Source: Hyaloscypha bicolor E (lineage: Eukaryota; Ascomycota; Leotiomycetes; Helotiales; Hyaloscyphaceae). From it: a stretch of 64,000 nt of DNA. Positions 53,745 to 64,000 of this stretch are shown piece after piece. Position 1 is the first letter of the stretch. Each line of letters begins with the position of its first letter. The notes beneath the pieces are model-generated. The model did not search any database and was not told the DNA's origin. It was given only the letters and a program-made list of their open reading frames with translations. Made by a program: the position numbers and the translations under genes. The stretch is from NCBI RefSeq assembly GCF_002865645.1, contig NW_020194620.1:503353-567352 (forward strand), in the 5' to 3' direction.

Positions 53745-56543
53745 GCTGAGGTCCTGGCGGATCGGGAGGACCTAAAGAGGCAGCGAGCTCTCGTGGTCCC
53801 AGCAGCGTATGCAAGGAGCCGGCAGTGGCACGCTGTGAAAGCTTAAAAGGGCTGCTCCGAACCTCACGAAGCTCGTGCAGCTGGAGCGAACTGCGTCGGC
53901 GGTCGTCCGGTGCTGCGCAGAGGGTGCTGCAGCGTGTTTGCAGCTGCGTGCAGCTGGAGAGAGGTCGAACGAGTGTGGAGGCTCCGACGGGAGGTAGTCG
54001 GTACTTGACGACCTTTTCTCCTGGTGCTTCGAGCAGATTGAGCGGGGCGGGTCGCGATGTGGTGCACTCGTGAAAGGGGGGCGGGCAGGCTCAATGTCGC
54101 GCAATCAAAGGGGACTATTCGATGTGGTCGTCTCGTCGTTACAGAGAGGGTGGTGGTGGTGGTGAGGGAGGAAAAGGGTCCTGAGCAGGTCTGAACAGGA
54201 GGTGTGACTTTTCGAAGTTGTGGTGAAGTGAAGAGTGGCTCTGCAAAGTCCGGCCACTAGCCGTGTTGGGGGTAGCGCAGGCTAGGAGCGGATGGCTCGC
54301 TAAATGAAGGGATAAGTCGCCGTCACCGTCCCAGAGGGCAGTGAAGCGTGTGTGCCGGTCCAAACATCAGACACAATTCAGTGAAAGCTTGGGAGTGAAG
54401 ATGATGCTGCCAAGTTCCAAGTTCCACGTTCCAACAGGCGCGGCCGTGGTGACGCCCTCAAAACGGCTTAGGTAACCCCTTAGTCAGAGCCCGCCGTGTT
54501 CACGGAGTACTTATGGGCCTATGTGCCTCTGTGCTTCTGCCTCTGTGCTTCTGCCTCTGTGCCTATGCCTTTGTGCCTATGCTCTGTGCCCTTGACGTCG
54601 ACAGAGTCCACTGTGCGGAGTATTTCGCGGGAACGAAATACGGTCCCACCGTGCAGGCTCCAGGCTATGGATGTGTGTGTGTGAAAATTCCGACTGCTGA
54701 CGGGACGAACGAAACTTGGGGCAGCGAGTGAGGAGAAGCAATCATGGGGAACGGCGCGCTCATAGGGCAGGCAGAAGCCCAGGGCTCGTGGCCGCGACGG
54801 GGGTTCTAGGATCGAGGCTGGCGAAAAGGCTCAGGGCTTGCGATGTCGATCCTAGAATAGCCTCAACCGCGTGAGCTTGCAGCAGGGCGAGTGATGACGG
54901 GGTGATCGTGGGCTACGAGAGGTTTCCGCTGTAAGAGCAGTCTTCTCAATTTCTATACCAGTACCAGTACGGAGTATTTATATGGAGTTGGTAGAGGAGG
55001 AATTGGCCTGCGACTATTGCCTTCTCAGGGGGAGGGACGAGGCGCATATTTCTTACTTCGTGTGGAGGAACCAAACAGGACTTGGACGAGATGAGAGTTC
55101 CACGCAAATACGAGACTTAAAAGGTACATCTTCCTGATTCCACCACGGTCACGCCCGTGATTTGCGCCCACATCTCACATCACGCTCCTTCTGTTCACGC
55201 CGGCTCCGAACTTTTGGAGTGTTCACGACGCACTCTCATCCCATCAGAGCCATTATTGCATGCCTCCATCGACCATTGGTCGTGCGACGACGTCCAGGGG
55301 TGACTGTCAGACCCAGCCCGCAGAGTTGGTTGGTCGTCATGAGGGCTGGGTGTTCTGCAGCTTGACCACAAACAGGACAGGCTGGGCGGGCCAGCCTGAG
55401 ACCCGACTGTCCGTGTGTCTCTTCTGTGGCAAGGCCACAATTGGTGGGGAAGATATCCCACTGTGTATGATTCCATCCTTCAAGAGGCACAACGCAAAAA
55501 GGGTGAAGCAAGTACCAGAGGAAGAAGGCTGCCGATGAATAACGGGACTGCAGAATCCGCATCTGCAGCTAACATGCGCATAGTTGCGCTCTTATGCCTT
55601 GACGAGATCATAGATGGCAAAATCTCAACCTGCGAGCTCAACGCATCCTATTAATCCGTGTCTATTAATCTAACCTGCAGCGCGGTGAGCTGTTCTGAGA
55701 AATTGTTCTCCAGTATAAGCGCATGTCTGATTGGGTTCCCAGACTCCAGCTGCGAAGAATATGCATATGTAGATCTCGATATGATATGGATTGCTTCTTA
55801 TGGCGACGGGGCTCGAGATATCAACAAAGCTCCAGATTGGTGAGGTGCGAGGCCGTCATGTAAAGGGGGAGCACGCGAAGATGAATTTTGGAATCGCTGT
55901 CTCAGGCTATTGCTTTCTTTGCCAATATCAATAGTGTCAACGTAAGTTCAGGAGACGGCATAAGGTGGTTGATCCGTATTTGCACATCGCGACGGCTCGG
56001 GCACTAGTCGATGCCGGCCTGGAGCTGGCCAGTCTATGAGATAATAGTTCAGGAGAAAAACTCCAGGGAGATAACCAGACGAGAATGATAAAATCGTAGG
56101 TGACATGGCCCGGGGGTCTTATATAGCATATTAACCCAAGGATTTCATCTCATCAGTTTATCTCCATCTCATCTCATCTCATCTCCAGATCGCCGCCTCC
56201 AAAGTTTCCATGATCTGGTCCCGTCGTCGGATCCGCATATTTTCGTTCAATTTTAGCCGTCTCATGCAGCGAAAAGGAGACCTATCATTTTTCCTTTTCC
56301 TTTTCTTTTTCTCGGGGAGGCTCTTGTACCGGTTCGCCCCGCCGACCGCGCCTCCACGGTCGATCAAACTGTACGGGGAAGGGATGGGACTCTCGGCTGT
56401 GGGCGTTCTATCACAAGGGAATCCTCTAGCAGCAGATAGTGGCATTGAGAGCTCTATCCGCAGCTCTATCCTCGTGCGCATATCAAACTTCAATTTTGCG
56501 TCAATTTGTCAAAGAACGAGATGGCCTGGCCGCGCAGAACAAA

Positions 56544-56592
56544 GGATGCTGGATGCTGGATGCTGAATGCTGAATGCTGAATGCTGAATGCT
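56544..56592. repeat. 7-bp tandem repeat
   Basis: Three copies of GGATGCT followed directly by four copies of GAATGCT. The second block differs from the first by one G/A change. Confidence 0.9.
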
Positions 56593-58490
56593 GCAAGCTT
56601 GCAACCTTCCTGCCTCTCTGGCCGTGTCTGCAGCCAAGCGGATGTATTCCCCGTCTCCCGTCCCCCGAAGACAACCCAGCAGGCCAATTCCCATGCCAAT
56701 GCAACCCTCCATCGCTTTCCAACAAAATTGCTGCACAGCGGGAACACCCATCAGTCACCATGCTGAGCATGCTCACACCTCACCGAGTTCCGATTCCAAC
56801 CCTCACCCACACGAAGAACAGGACGAAAAAGCATCAGTGCGTCCCTCTCTGCATAATAAATGTTCCTTCAAACCACCTCAACCCGCCAGCATTGGGCCGC
56901 CACCGGCCTGCAAGATAGCCAGATGTCTCGCATGCCCTTCCACTCGGAGGACAAGCACAGCTTTCACAACGTCCAGCCCAACGTTGGAGATCGCCTTAAC
57001 CGCCCGCAAAGAGGTGATAATGGTTCCGATAGGCTGGCGACCCGGACGGGAAGGAGGCCGATGCGCAGTGTGAAGAACGTGCAGCTGCATCCTGGGGGGC
57101 GGTCGTCACTGTCGGGCCCGGGTAGATCATGTGATGGCCGCTTTGGGGGGTCGGGAGGCGTGCTCTCGTGATTCGTTTCGGAAATTGGTTTGATCTTCTG
57201 ACCGAGGAGGAAGTCTGCTTCCCTTGCAATCTTCTTCAAAACAGGAGAGCCTTGTCGCTCGACTTCCGACGCGGGGGGTCATCACGTGACGGATCCGCTT
57301 CGGGACACACTTCAGGGGTCAAGTCTCCGCGAGTTCATCGATGATCGTACCCAGTCTCTGACCTCTCAGAACGGCACACTCAGATTACCTCCCTTTTGTT
57401 AGGTATCTACCCCTATCCAGGAATTTGCTCAAGCTAACAATCTCCAAGTCATGGTGATGTTTCGGCGATCGAGGCAGTGCAATGTGCTTATGTGCCATGA
57501 AATGTTCCACCACCGGTTCGAAACAGTCATCCCAGGCCCCTCCAACCCAGCCGCGCATCTGAAAATCCGTCTATTTTGGGCAAATAGACGGCGCTGAATT
57601 TCATCTGATACCTTTCATGCCACAAAACAAGGTGCCATGATTTGCCATGATCGCCTCGCTTGGGTCCGCCAACACTTCTAGCGCCGTTACAAGACCTCTG
57701 TGCCCCCAGCTCCCAGACGTCATTGTATCTTGCGAGAGGGATCAAGCTTGACACAATACCAAGATCTTGGATAGTCCTTCCATTCCATTGGAGTATTCTT
57801 AAAATACTTCGTCTCTTCAACTCTGACAAGCTGGGCAAGCATCGGCTAAGAAACCCTAAAGTTTGAGTGTCAAAAGGACGGTAGGCCACTTTGGTCTGGG
57901 GATTCAAACCGGCCGAGAAGCCTCCCGAGCCAGTATGAGGTGACATTGGTGATATTCTGCTTTGGTTCTCTGCTGTAGTACTGTACAGTAGTAGAAACAT
58001 GTTCATTGCATAGCCACAGCATCGGTCGGCGACAGTTCTCAAGAATCGCATGGGTTTCCCTTGCCTACATCAGACTCACATCTCACCATCCTCATTTTTT
58101 ATTTTATTGATCTACCAGTCGGAAAACAGATGCTTCATTCTATGTCATGCAAAAACACTTTGTTCTTCTACCTCCATCTAATCATGAGATCATATCGGAA
58201 GATCATATGAAGATACCTGACAGATCACGGCTGGAGCACAGCCAAGTCTTCATCTGAAGGATCACCTCCGACCCTATCTGTTCGGATCATTGTTTCACCC
58301 GCATCTATTGCTAGATCGAGGCAAGCTCACCGTTTCGATTTCCCACCATCCTGGGATGGCATCTCTTCGCTGGGGATCATCCATGGAATTAAGCCACCTT
58401 CTCCAGTTGCACCTTAATTTTGAGTCTGACTTAACCTTAAACTAGAAAGTTGGGACTTCTTCTGCCATCCGTTTAGTTGCGGCTGAACTT

Positions 58491-58498
58491 TATATAAG
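58491..58498 (+). promoter_or_regulatory. Candidate TATA box of the Pro/Ser-rich gene
   Basis: TATATAAG lies about 130 nt upstream of the ATG at 58625 and is followed by a pyrimidine-rich stretch, a usual fungal promoter layout. Confidence 0.5.
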
Positions 58499-58624
58499 GT
58501 TGGCTCCATCTCTCAAACTCCGACTCGGCATGACTGCGCTCTCTTTAGTCTCTTTCCTGATTTGATATCAACACTCCTTTCATTCTTCTTGTATTTACAT
58601 TTATCTTTCTTCCTTCTCTTCAGC

Positions 58625-60347
58625 ATGCGGTCTGATTTTCTCTTCTCGTTAGCGCTTGCCGCTCTTTATACCTCAGCAGCAGTTGTTGCTGGCCCAATAG
58701 ACTCTGTAGAAGACACGTGAGTGATCATCATCTCAACTGTTATTTCATCTACTAACCCTTTTCTTCAGAGTGAAAAACGATGTCAAACAAGCCTCAAAAG
58801 GCATCGATTCCAACACTTCACCTCTCAAAGCAGCACCACCTGCACTTGCTGCAGGTTATGGAAAGCCAGCCCGACCTTCTGGAGCTCCTCTAGCGCCCTC
58901 AGCTGGCATGCCTCCCCCAAAGACAGGCATGAACATGACGGGTCCTCCACCACCACCCAAAGCTACCGGCATGCCTCCAGGACCAATGAACATGACAAAC
59001 GGGCGGCCAGCACCACCTCCTCCCAAAGGCACCGCCAAAGCAGCACCACCACCCAAAGATACCAACAAGCCCGCCTCCCCCCCGAAAATGGGCATGCCAC
59101 CAGCTGGCCCCTCAGCAGCCGCTCAAGGAGCAGCACAAACAGTCACAGTCACGGAGATTGTAAGCATGCCCGCAGCCGGAGCCCAAGGAGCAGCCCAAAC
59201 CGTCACAGTTACGGAAATAGTAAGCATGTGCACCGCAACCATCACAGCTGGAGCCCCCAACGCCGCTGGGCTTGGGCCAGCACCTCCTATGAGCGCTATG
59301 TCGATGCCTGCTCCTCCTCCCCCGGGCTCAGCGGCTCCCAAGCCGAACATGCCCGCTCCCCCAGCCCCTCCAGCGCTACAGTCCGACACCTCGCCCGCTG
59401 CAACTCAACCTTCAGCACCCGGCGCTACTATCGTTTCATCGGGAGCGGACTCAGGATCAGTCTCGTCGTCTTCGTCTTCGAGCGGCTCTTCATCTTCATC
59501 GTCCAGCGGCAACACGGGCTCATCATCCTCTGCAGGCTCCTCAGGGGAAGGCAATTCAAACTCCAATACCAATGGCCAAGCTGGAGCTGGCTCATCGTCC
59601 TCATCCAGTTCCTCTAGTTCATCATCCAGCTCTTCGTCCTCGAGTTCAGTGCAAGTGATCGTCATAATCCTCACACAGCCGGGCACGACGAGCACAGTTA
59701 CCCAACTCGTAGCCGGACAAAACGTAACCTCTACGGTAACGCAGCCACCGCAGACCATTCTCAGCACAGTGACCCTTTCGAACGGAGCAGGGCCCACCGC
59801 GATTCCGAGCGTGGCGAACGGGACGGCTACGATTGTCTCAAACACGACCATTGCTTCAAACTCGAGCTCGAGTGCCAACGCTCCCCCAGCTGCATCGAAT
59901 CTGAACAGCACCGCTCTTCCTCCCCCTCCAACCCCGCCTGCGGCAGCAGCACTCAACGGCACAGCTCTGAACGCAGGAAAAGCACCTCCTCCTCCTCCTC
60001 CTCCCCCTGCGGCGTTGAACGGTACAGCAGTACCAGCAGCAGACCCAAAGGCGGCCCCTCCACCTCCACCAACGGCCGTAAACGGGACGGCACCAGATCC
60101 CAAAGCAGGCCCCCCGCCTGCAAAGGCATCCGAAGCTCCCGCGAAAGCTGTTCCGCCACCTCCTCCAGCGGCGTTGAACGGCACAGCCCCGGCAGCAGAT
60201 CCGAAGACCGCCCCTCCTCCCCCTCCTCCCCCTGCGGCTGCGGGAGCGAAGAGCAACAGCACTGCTTCATCAAGTTCGAGTTCGAGCTCGAGCTCCAGGG
60301 GTGAGGACACTGTTATTGTCGTCAAGCGATCTCGATTCTGGAGATAG
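58625..60347 (+). CDS. Secreted Pro/Ala/Ser-rich low-complexity protein
   Basis: Two exons, 58625-58716 and 58769-60347, with a 52-nt intron (GTGAGT donor, ACTAAC branch, TTCAG acceptor), encode 556 aa. The first exon is a signal peptide (MRSDFLFSLALAALYTSAAV) and the splice gives SVEDTVKNDVKQ. The mature part is Pro-rich with repeated APPPP and NGTA(L/P/V) elements. It has two copies of GAAQTVTVTEIVSM (about 59125-59230), long poly-Ser tracts and a TVTQLVAGQNVTSTVTQ block. NGT/NST sites and Ser/Thr runs suggest N- and O-glycosylation and a cell-wall or mucin-like role. It ends in the basic VVKRSRFWR with no GPI-type hydrophobic tail. No enzymatic domain is seen. The composition keeps much of the antisense strand open as well; that antisense ORF is not treated as a gene. 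Confidence 0.75.
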
Positions 60348-61244
60348 GTCAGGAACGAGATGGGTTATGTTTATACGATCGGGCTAGAATTTGAATTGAA
60401 CCGAGAGTTTTCTTATACCTTTTGCTCCCTTTTCTCCATCCATTTTTTCCGTTTTCCCCCGTTTTCCCCCGGGGGGGGGGTTTTTTTTGGTCATGTTTGG
60501 AGTTTTCTGGGTTTGGGGTGAGTGGAAAAGAAAGGACATCAGAGCAGGGCTCTAAACACGCTCGTTTTTGTCGTGGTAGAAACTTATAAGGCATAGCTGC
60601 ATACGAACGAAACATTTTAGATTATGATTATGATTCTTCATGTACTGTAACATTTTATCAAAAAACGCATACAAAGTGAGCCGCGCACTCGAATGGGCAT
60701 CTTTGAAGGAGCAGCATGAAAACCTTCACATGATTGCAAATCAAAACCATATAGTCGGTTGCGTTGGAGCTAAATGGAGTTGAGGCTTGGTTCCAGACTG
60801 GAATCGGCGTTGCCCGTGTTGGAATGACCAGGCTTGATACAGGTTCGAGCCCAAGCAGTCACACGTAGAACCTGAGGGAATCACAGACACTTCAAATCAC
60901 TTTGAGGAAAAGCAAATGTTGACGCAGAGCCATCGCTCAATGCAATTCATCGATTCATCATCTATGCTCCCATGCAATCCCAATGTCCCATTCAGCCATG
61001 CAAAGAAACCCAATCGGAAAATCTGAGCCATCTTTCCCTTCTTAAGCTCCGCCACCCAAATACGCCAAAAAAAAAAAAAAAGCTGATCAAGCAGCCAGCT
61101 GCCTTCAAAATCAACCAAAGCTCAACCAAAACCGGGATCATGCCTAAACGACCACCACCCAGAATCTCGCCTTCCCGATGCCGGAAAGCCGAGTTTCAAA
61201 ACCGCGTGTCGAGGATGAGGGACGGAGGAGAGTTATTGGATTGT
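60348..61244. other. Intergenic between convergent genes
   Basis: 3' regions of two convergent secreted-protein genes. It contains runs of C/G and T near 60455-60490 and a poly-A run near 61066-61081. A GGTTCGAGCCC element near 60843 resembles a tRNA B box but has no matching stems. Confidence 0.5.
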
Positions 61245-62223
61245 TTAGGGAGTTGGGGTTGGAAGCGGCCCGAACGGATTGCCACCTGGAACGGGAGAAA
61301 CTCCATCCCAGGCAAGGCTGGGATAATCCTTGAGGGTGAAGTTCATCATCTGCAAATAATAGTTAGCCCCTTCGTTGCCGGGACAGGGAGACCAGTGTTC
61401 GAGAGAGAAGTGGAAGGGTAGGTGTTGAGGGGGGATGATGTGAGGGGAACTTACAGCGATCGGACCACCGAAATGCTCCGTAATCTCGCGCGTAAGACAA
61501 AGATACCGCTCTAAACTCTGAATAGTATCATCGCCAGTGCTAGGGAGGAGGGTACCGGTATTGGAATCGATGTTGGTGCCACAATAATTCCTATAGCCAA
61601 CACTCAGCTGAGCCTTCAGACCGGTGTTTAAGTCGAAGAAGTCCGGGGCAGGTTGTGCAGGGGGGGTGTCCTTGTTGGCGAAATATTGGGCTGTGGCAAG
61701 GCAGTCGGCGCAGTTGCCGATTGCAGTTCCGTAGCTGGGCAAGCAGGTTGGTTAGTGGGATGTGCGTCATTTGCGAAAAGGCAAAGGAGCGAGGAGGCGG
61801 AATAAGAAGGGGAAAGAGAGGCAGGGACGTACTAAATGGGTGGTTGACAGAGACATTTCCTAATGCTAGACGTGTTTTGTTGGTGAATCTGCTGGTGGAA
61901 GCAGAAATTCCAGTACATCGCAGCTTGAGCACACCACAGATAGTCATATGCTAATTTTGAATATGCGTCAGCTTTGTGTTCTGTCTTCGTGGGCTATGGA
62001 AGGAGGGCTTACCAAGACAGCTTCGTTGGCAGGGTGTGAGGAGGCCTTTGGGGATGGCGGCAGGGTTAGTTGCAGCAGGCATCCAAGTTCTCATAGTGGA
62101 GTAAATGAGACAAGCTGTTGGTGTCGTAGCAGGCTCGTCTTGACGAGGAGTGACAACAGGAGAGCCGGAGACAAAGGTGAGGAGGAAGGAGATCAAAGAG
62201 AGCAAGAGCAACATGATGTTCAT
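61245..62223 (-). CDS. Secreted Cys-rich protein, single-module relative of the gene at 18356-21039
   Basis: Four exons on the minus strand: 62223-62013, 61950-61833, 61734-61455 and 61349-61245. The introns are 62, 98 and 104 nt, giving 237 aa ending PTPTP. A signal peptide starts MNIMLLLLSLISFLLTFVSG. The mature part has TPCQRSC, then CAQAAMYWNFC, KCLCQPP, YYGTAIGNCADC and VGYRNYCG, followed by a tail with ITEHFGGPIAMMNFTL. The order of Cys motifs, the aromatic-x6-C-x2-C spacing, and the phase-1 and phase-2 introns around a 118-nt exon all match the modules of the larger secreted gene in this window. No transmembrane segment or GPI signal is seen. It is small and secreted, so effector-like or wall-associated roles are possible but unproven. 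Confidence 0.75.
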
Positions 62224-62970
62224 CTTGACTTTGGCTCGCGTTGGGATATGTAGTTGTTTCTTTGCCGTTGTATGTGGATCAAAGTCAAGTTGAGTTGATG
62301 ACTTGACGTTGTTGTTGTTGTAAGACAGAAGGAAGTTCGGACTCAGTAGGAGGAAGTGACGTCCTTAAGTAGACGGAGCCGAACACGTAAACAAGCGACC
62401 TCCCTCTTTGTGATCCGATGACTCCCGAAAATAAGGTTATTCACTTGACGGTAACTGTGAACATGAGCCTCCTTTGGCCGTCATGACGAGCAGAGGGGAA
62501 CGAGAAGTCTGCCCTAAGCGCAAGGCTATGCGGGGTAACAAAGTCCTATTGGTCAAAACAAGACAATACGCCACTCCATTGCGCTTCAGCCGTTCCACAG
62601 TGGACGGGAAAGGGAAGCGTTATCGCGAGCGGTGTCACAATGGACATACCAAAATAAAAGCCAACCTTCTGAATTGTGATATGCCATTACAACTTCGCTC
62701 CCTGCCAAGGGCAAAAGACCAGCTTAGACGGAGTGAGTTAGCTGGTTTTTCTCGCCCTCCTTGACTATCAGGTTAATCCCTTTGAAAAGGCTTCCAAAAA
62801 TACTTCAGTTGCTGGCGGAGAAATTCGGCTGGATTGAGTGGGTGTGCCTGCCCTCCCCTCTCCAAGCTGAATACAGAGACTCAGGTATTCTGAAAGTCCT
62901 TGGTCTTTTGTACTTCGAGTTTCGAGTGGTCCATAGCGTGCAGTGACGTAAGAATTGCAATATTGATCTC
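62224..62970. other. Promoter of the secreted gene and 3' region of the regulator gene
   Basis: About 0.75 kb without a gene. A GTT microsatellite near 62308-62320 lies in the leader of the secreted gene. Confidence 0.5.
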
Positions 62971-64000
62971 TCATCGCAACAGTAAGGCAGCAATTTCATC
63001 TTTGTCGGTCGTCATCGATGCTCGCAAAGGGACTTCGAGATATTCCAGCCACCTCGGACCCAAGCTCTTCACAATATTCCCAATATCCCGATCAGGGATC
63101 CTTTCAAGCCACCACAGCCCCCTGATAACCTTGACAAACACCAAATAATGGGCCATGATGATAATCGCTCTCGGTCTTCTCTCCCTTGCGCAGTTGGCAA
63201 ACTCCCGGTCGATATAGGAGCACCAGGATATAACTCGGATATACAGCTCCGGCCCCAGCCCATCCTGCTTCAAGCTAGCATACAAGATACCCAGATCATC
63301 GAGGACTTTGCAGTAGTGTTCCAGCATCAAGAAGTCAGGGTCCATTATGTCCATTACTTGGAGCATGCGGACGAGAACTTTCGGTACCACTGGTCCGATT
63401 TTGAGCTCTGTCAGTTCTCGACGGAAGAATGGTGCCACAGACCCCGCCATTATCTTTGGGGAAGAACTCATGTTGAAAAAGAGTCTCAGTCCCTGATAAA
63501 AGATCAGCCACTTGATTATGATTAATTCGTCCTCGTCCGTGGGCGGGTTGGGAGAGTAGAGCGCAATGAGGAGAGCCGACATGAGCAGCGCAGCCTCATA
63601 GTTTCGAGTTCCTGGTTCGATCCGAGTCAAGGCCCGACGGAAATCAGCAACAGCCCTCCCTCGGTATATAGTTGTCTGCTTTTGCATGTCTTGTGAGTCT
63701 GGGTTGAGACGTTCCATGTCGAGGGAGGCGATTCCAAGAATTCCATTCAAGAGAAAGTCGTTCTCGAATGCAAGTTGGGGTACAACCATCTGTAAAGTTG
63801 TGTTTGCGGCTTCTCCAATAGCGACGGTATTGCAGGTTACAGTTGACCAATGATGCAACAACCGCATGTCAGTCAGGGAGAGACTTCCGGTTGAAGTGAC
63901 GAGAGCTGGTGGAGGAGTCCAGGGAGGAATGATACACTGTGTTGTCAAAGCAAGTTCCGCCACTTCATCGTCACCAAAGGGAGAAGCGTCCCTCGGAAGA
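62971..64000 (-). CDS. C-terminal part of a fungal Zn(II)2Cys6-type transcription factor, cut by the window edge
   Basis: The minus-strand frame is open from the right edge (about base 63999) to a stop at 62971. This gives about 342 residues of the C-terminal regulatory region. The Zn2Cys6 DNA-binding domain, if present, lies outside the window. The segments LLHHWSTVTCNTVAIG, QMVVPQLAFENDFLLNGILGIASLDMERLN and NYEAALLMSALLIALY match the Upc2-like subgroup of fungal regulators, where a helical domain follows the zinc cluster. This subgroup includes sterol-responsive factors, but most members control unknown pathways, so I give no symbol. No intron is evident in the visible part. Confidence 0.75.
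   Translation of the reverse strand, partial: LPRDASPFGDDEVAELALTTQCIIPPWTPPPALVTSTGSLSLTDMRLLHHWSTVTCNTVAIGEAANTTLQMVVPQLAFENDFLLNGILGIASLDMERLNPDSQDMQKQTTIYRGRAVADFRRALTRIEPGTRNYEAALLMSALLIALYSPNPPTDEDELIIIKWLIFYQGLRLFFNMSSSPKIMAGSVAPFFRRELTELKIGPVVPKVLVRMLQVMDIMDPDFLMLEHYCKVLDDLGILYASLKQDGLGPELYIRVISWCSYIDREFANCARERRPRAIIIMAHYLVFVKVIRGLWWLERIPDRDIGNIVKSLGPRWLEYLEVPLRASMTTDKDEIAALLLR

Larger units (their letters stand above)
53745..58624. other. 4.9-kb gene-poor region
   Basis: No supported gene. The first 500 bases are probably promoter and leader of the PIN4-like gene. Simple repeats are present: a TGCCTCTGTGCTTC-type imperfect array near 54517-54590, an ATCTC array near 56165-56187 and a 7-bp array at 56544-56592. 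A TCACGTGA palindrome lies at 57282-57289. Minus-strand codons 58051-57527 form a 174-codon ORF without coding character. Confidence 0.5.

Noticed and set aside
57527..58051. 174-codon minus-strand ORF
   Set aside because: No recognisable motif, no homologous composition or splice context; probably chance.
59405..60325. 306-codon antisense ORF inside the Pro/Ser-rich secreted gene
   Set aside because: Mirror of the Pro/Ala/Ser codon bias (Gly/Ala-rich antisense); the sense strand has a signal peptide, a consensus intron and a TATA box.
60840..60860. GGTTCGAGCCC, resembling a tRNA B box
   Set aside because: Flanking bases do not pair as a T stem and no A box or acceptor stem fits upstream.
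63600..63620. GGTTCGATCCG, resembling a tRNA B box
   Set aside because: Lies inside the open frame of the transcription-factor gene and has no tRNA stems.
1..64000. CRISPR arrays, operons, riboswitches and bacterial-type signals
   Set aside because: No regularly spaced direct repeats; gene structure is eukaryotic throughout.

Overview
The window looks like nuclear DNA of a filamentous ascomycete (Pezizomycotina). It has compact genes with short introns of about 45-150 nt, GTRNGT donors and CTAAC/CTAAT branch sites. It carries a conserved fungal core gene set, Ser/Thr-rich secreted proteins, and an AT-rich decayed transposon with G-to-A style damage resembling RIP. Species cannot be read from the sequence; a Leotiomycete-like fungus is only a guess.

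Layout. 106-3065 (-) is an ankyrin-type protein. 4263-7994 (+) is a large unknown protein ending in a long acidic repeat. 9205-10512 (+) is a type I membrane glycoprotein with a Cys-rich ectodomain. 11142-12101 (+) is a fungal membrane protein. 12102-15372 is an AT-rich island holding a 123-bp solo-LTR-like element and an inverted repeat. 15373-17193 (-) is a flavin monooxygenase. 18356-21039 (-) is a six-exon secreted Cys-rich modular protein. 23905-26783 is a decayed integrase-type DNA transposon with 41-bp terminal inverted repeats and a 4-bp target duplication.

The right part is mostly core genes: a Snt1-like SANT protein (27386-33388, -), deoxyhypusine synthase (34216-35470, +), two same-frame disordered ORFs split by a single TAG (36063-39728, -), the spliceosomal cyclophilin CWC27 (40308-41921, +), heat shock factor HSF1 (43100-45327, +), an unknown charged protein (46126-47307, -) and a Pin4/Cip-type RRM-R3H protein (51790-53744, -). 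After a gene-poor stretch come a secreted Pro/Ser-rich protein (58625-60347, +), a second secreted Cys-rich protein (61245-62223, -) and the C-terminal part of a Zn2Cys6-type transcription factor running off the right edge (62971-64000, -).

The most interesting observation is that the two secreted Cys-rich genes, 40 kb apart, are built from the same module. It is encoded by a phase-1 / 112-118 nt / phase-2 exon followed by an exon starting with an aromatic-x6-Cys-x2-Cys motif. It occurs three times in one protein and once in the other. The transposon, the in-frame TAG at 38181-38183 and the premature-looking TAG at 7992-7994 are the next best leads. No CRISPR array, rRNA or convincing tRNA was seen, and the core genes show no operon or obvious biosynthetic cluster.
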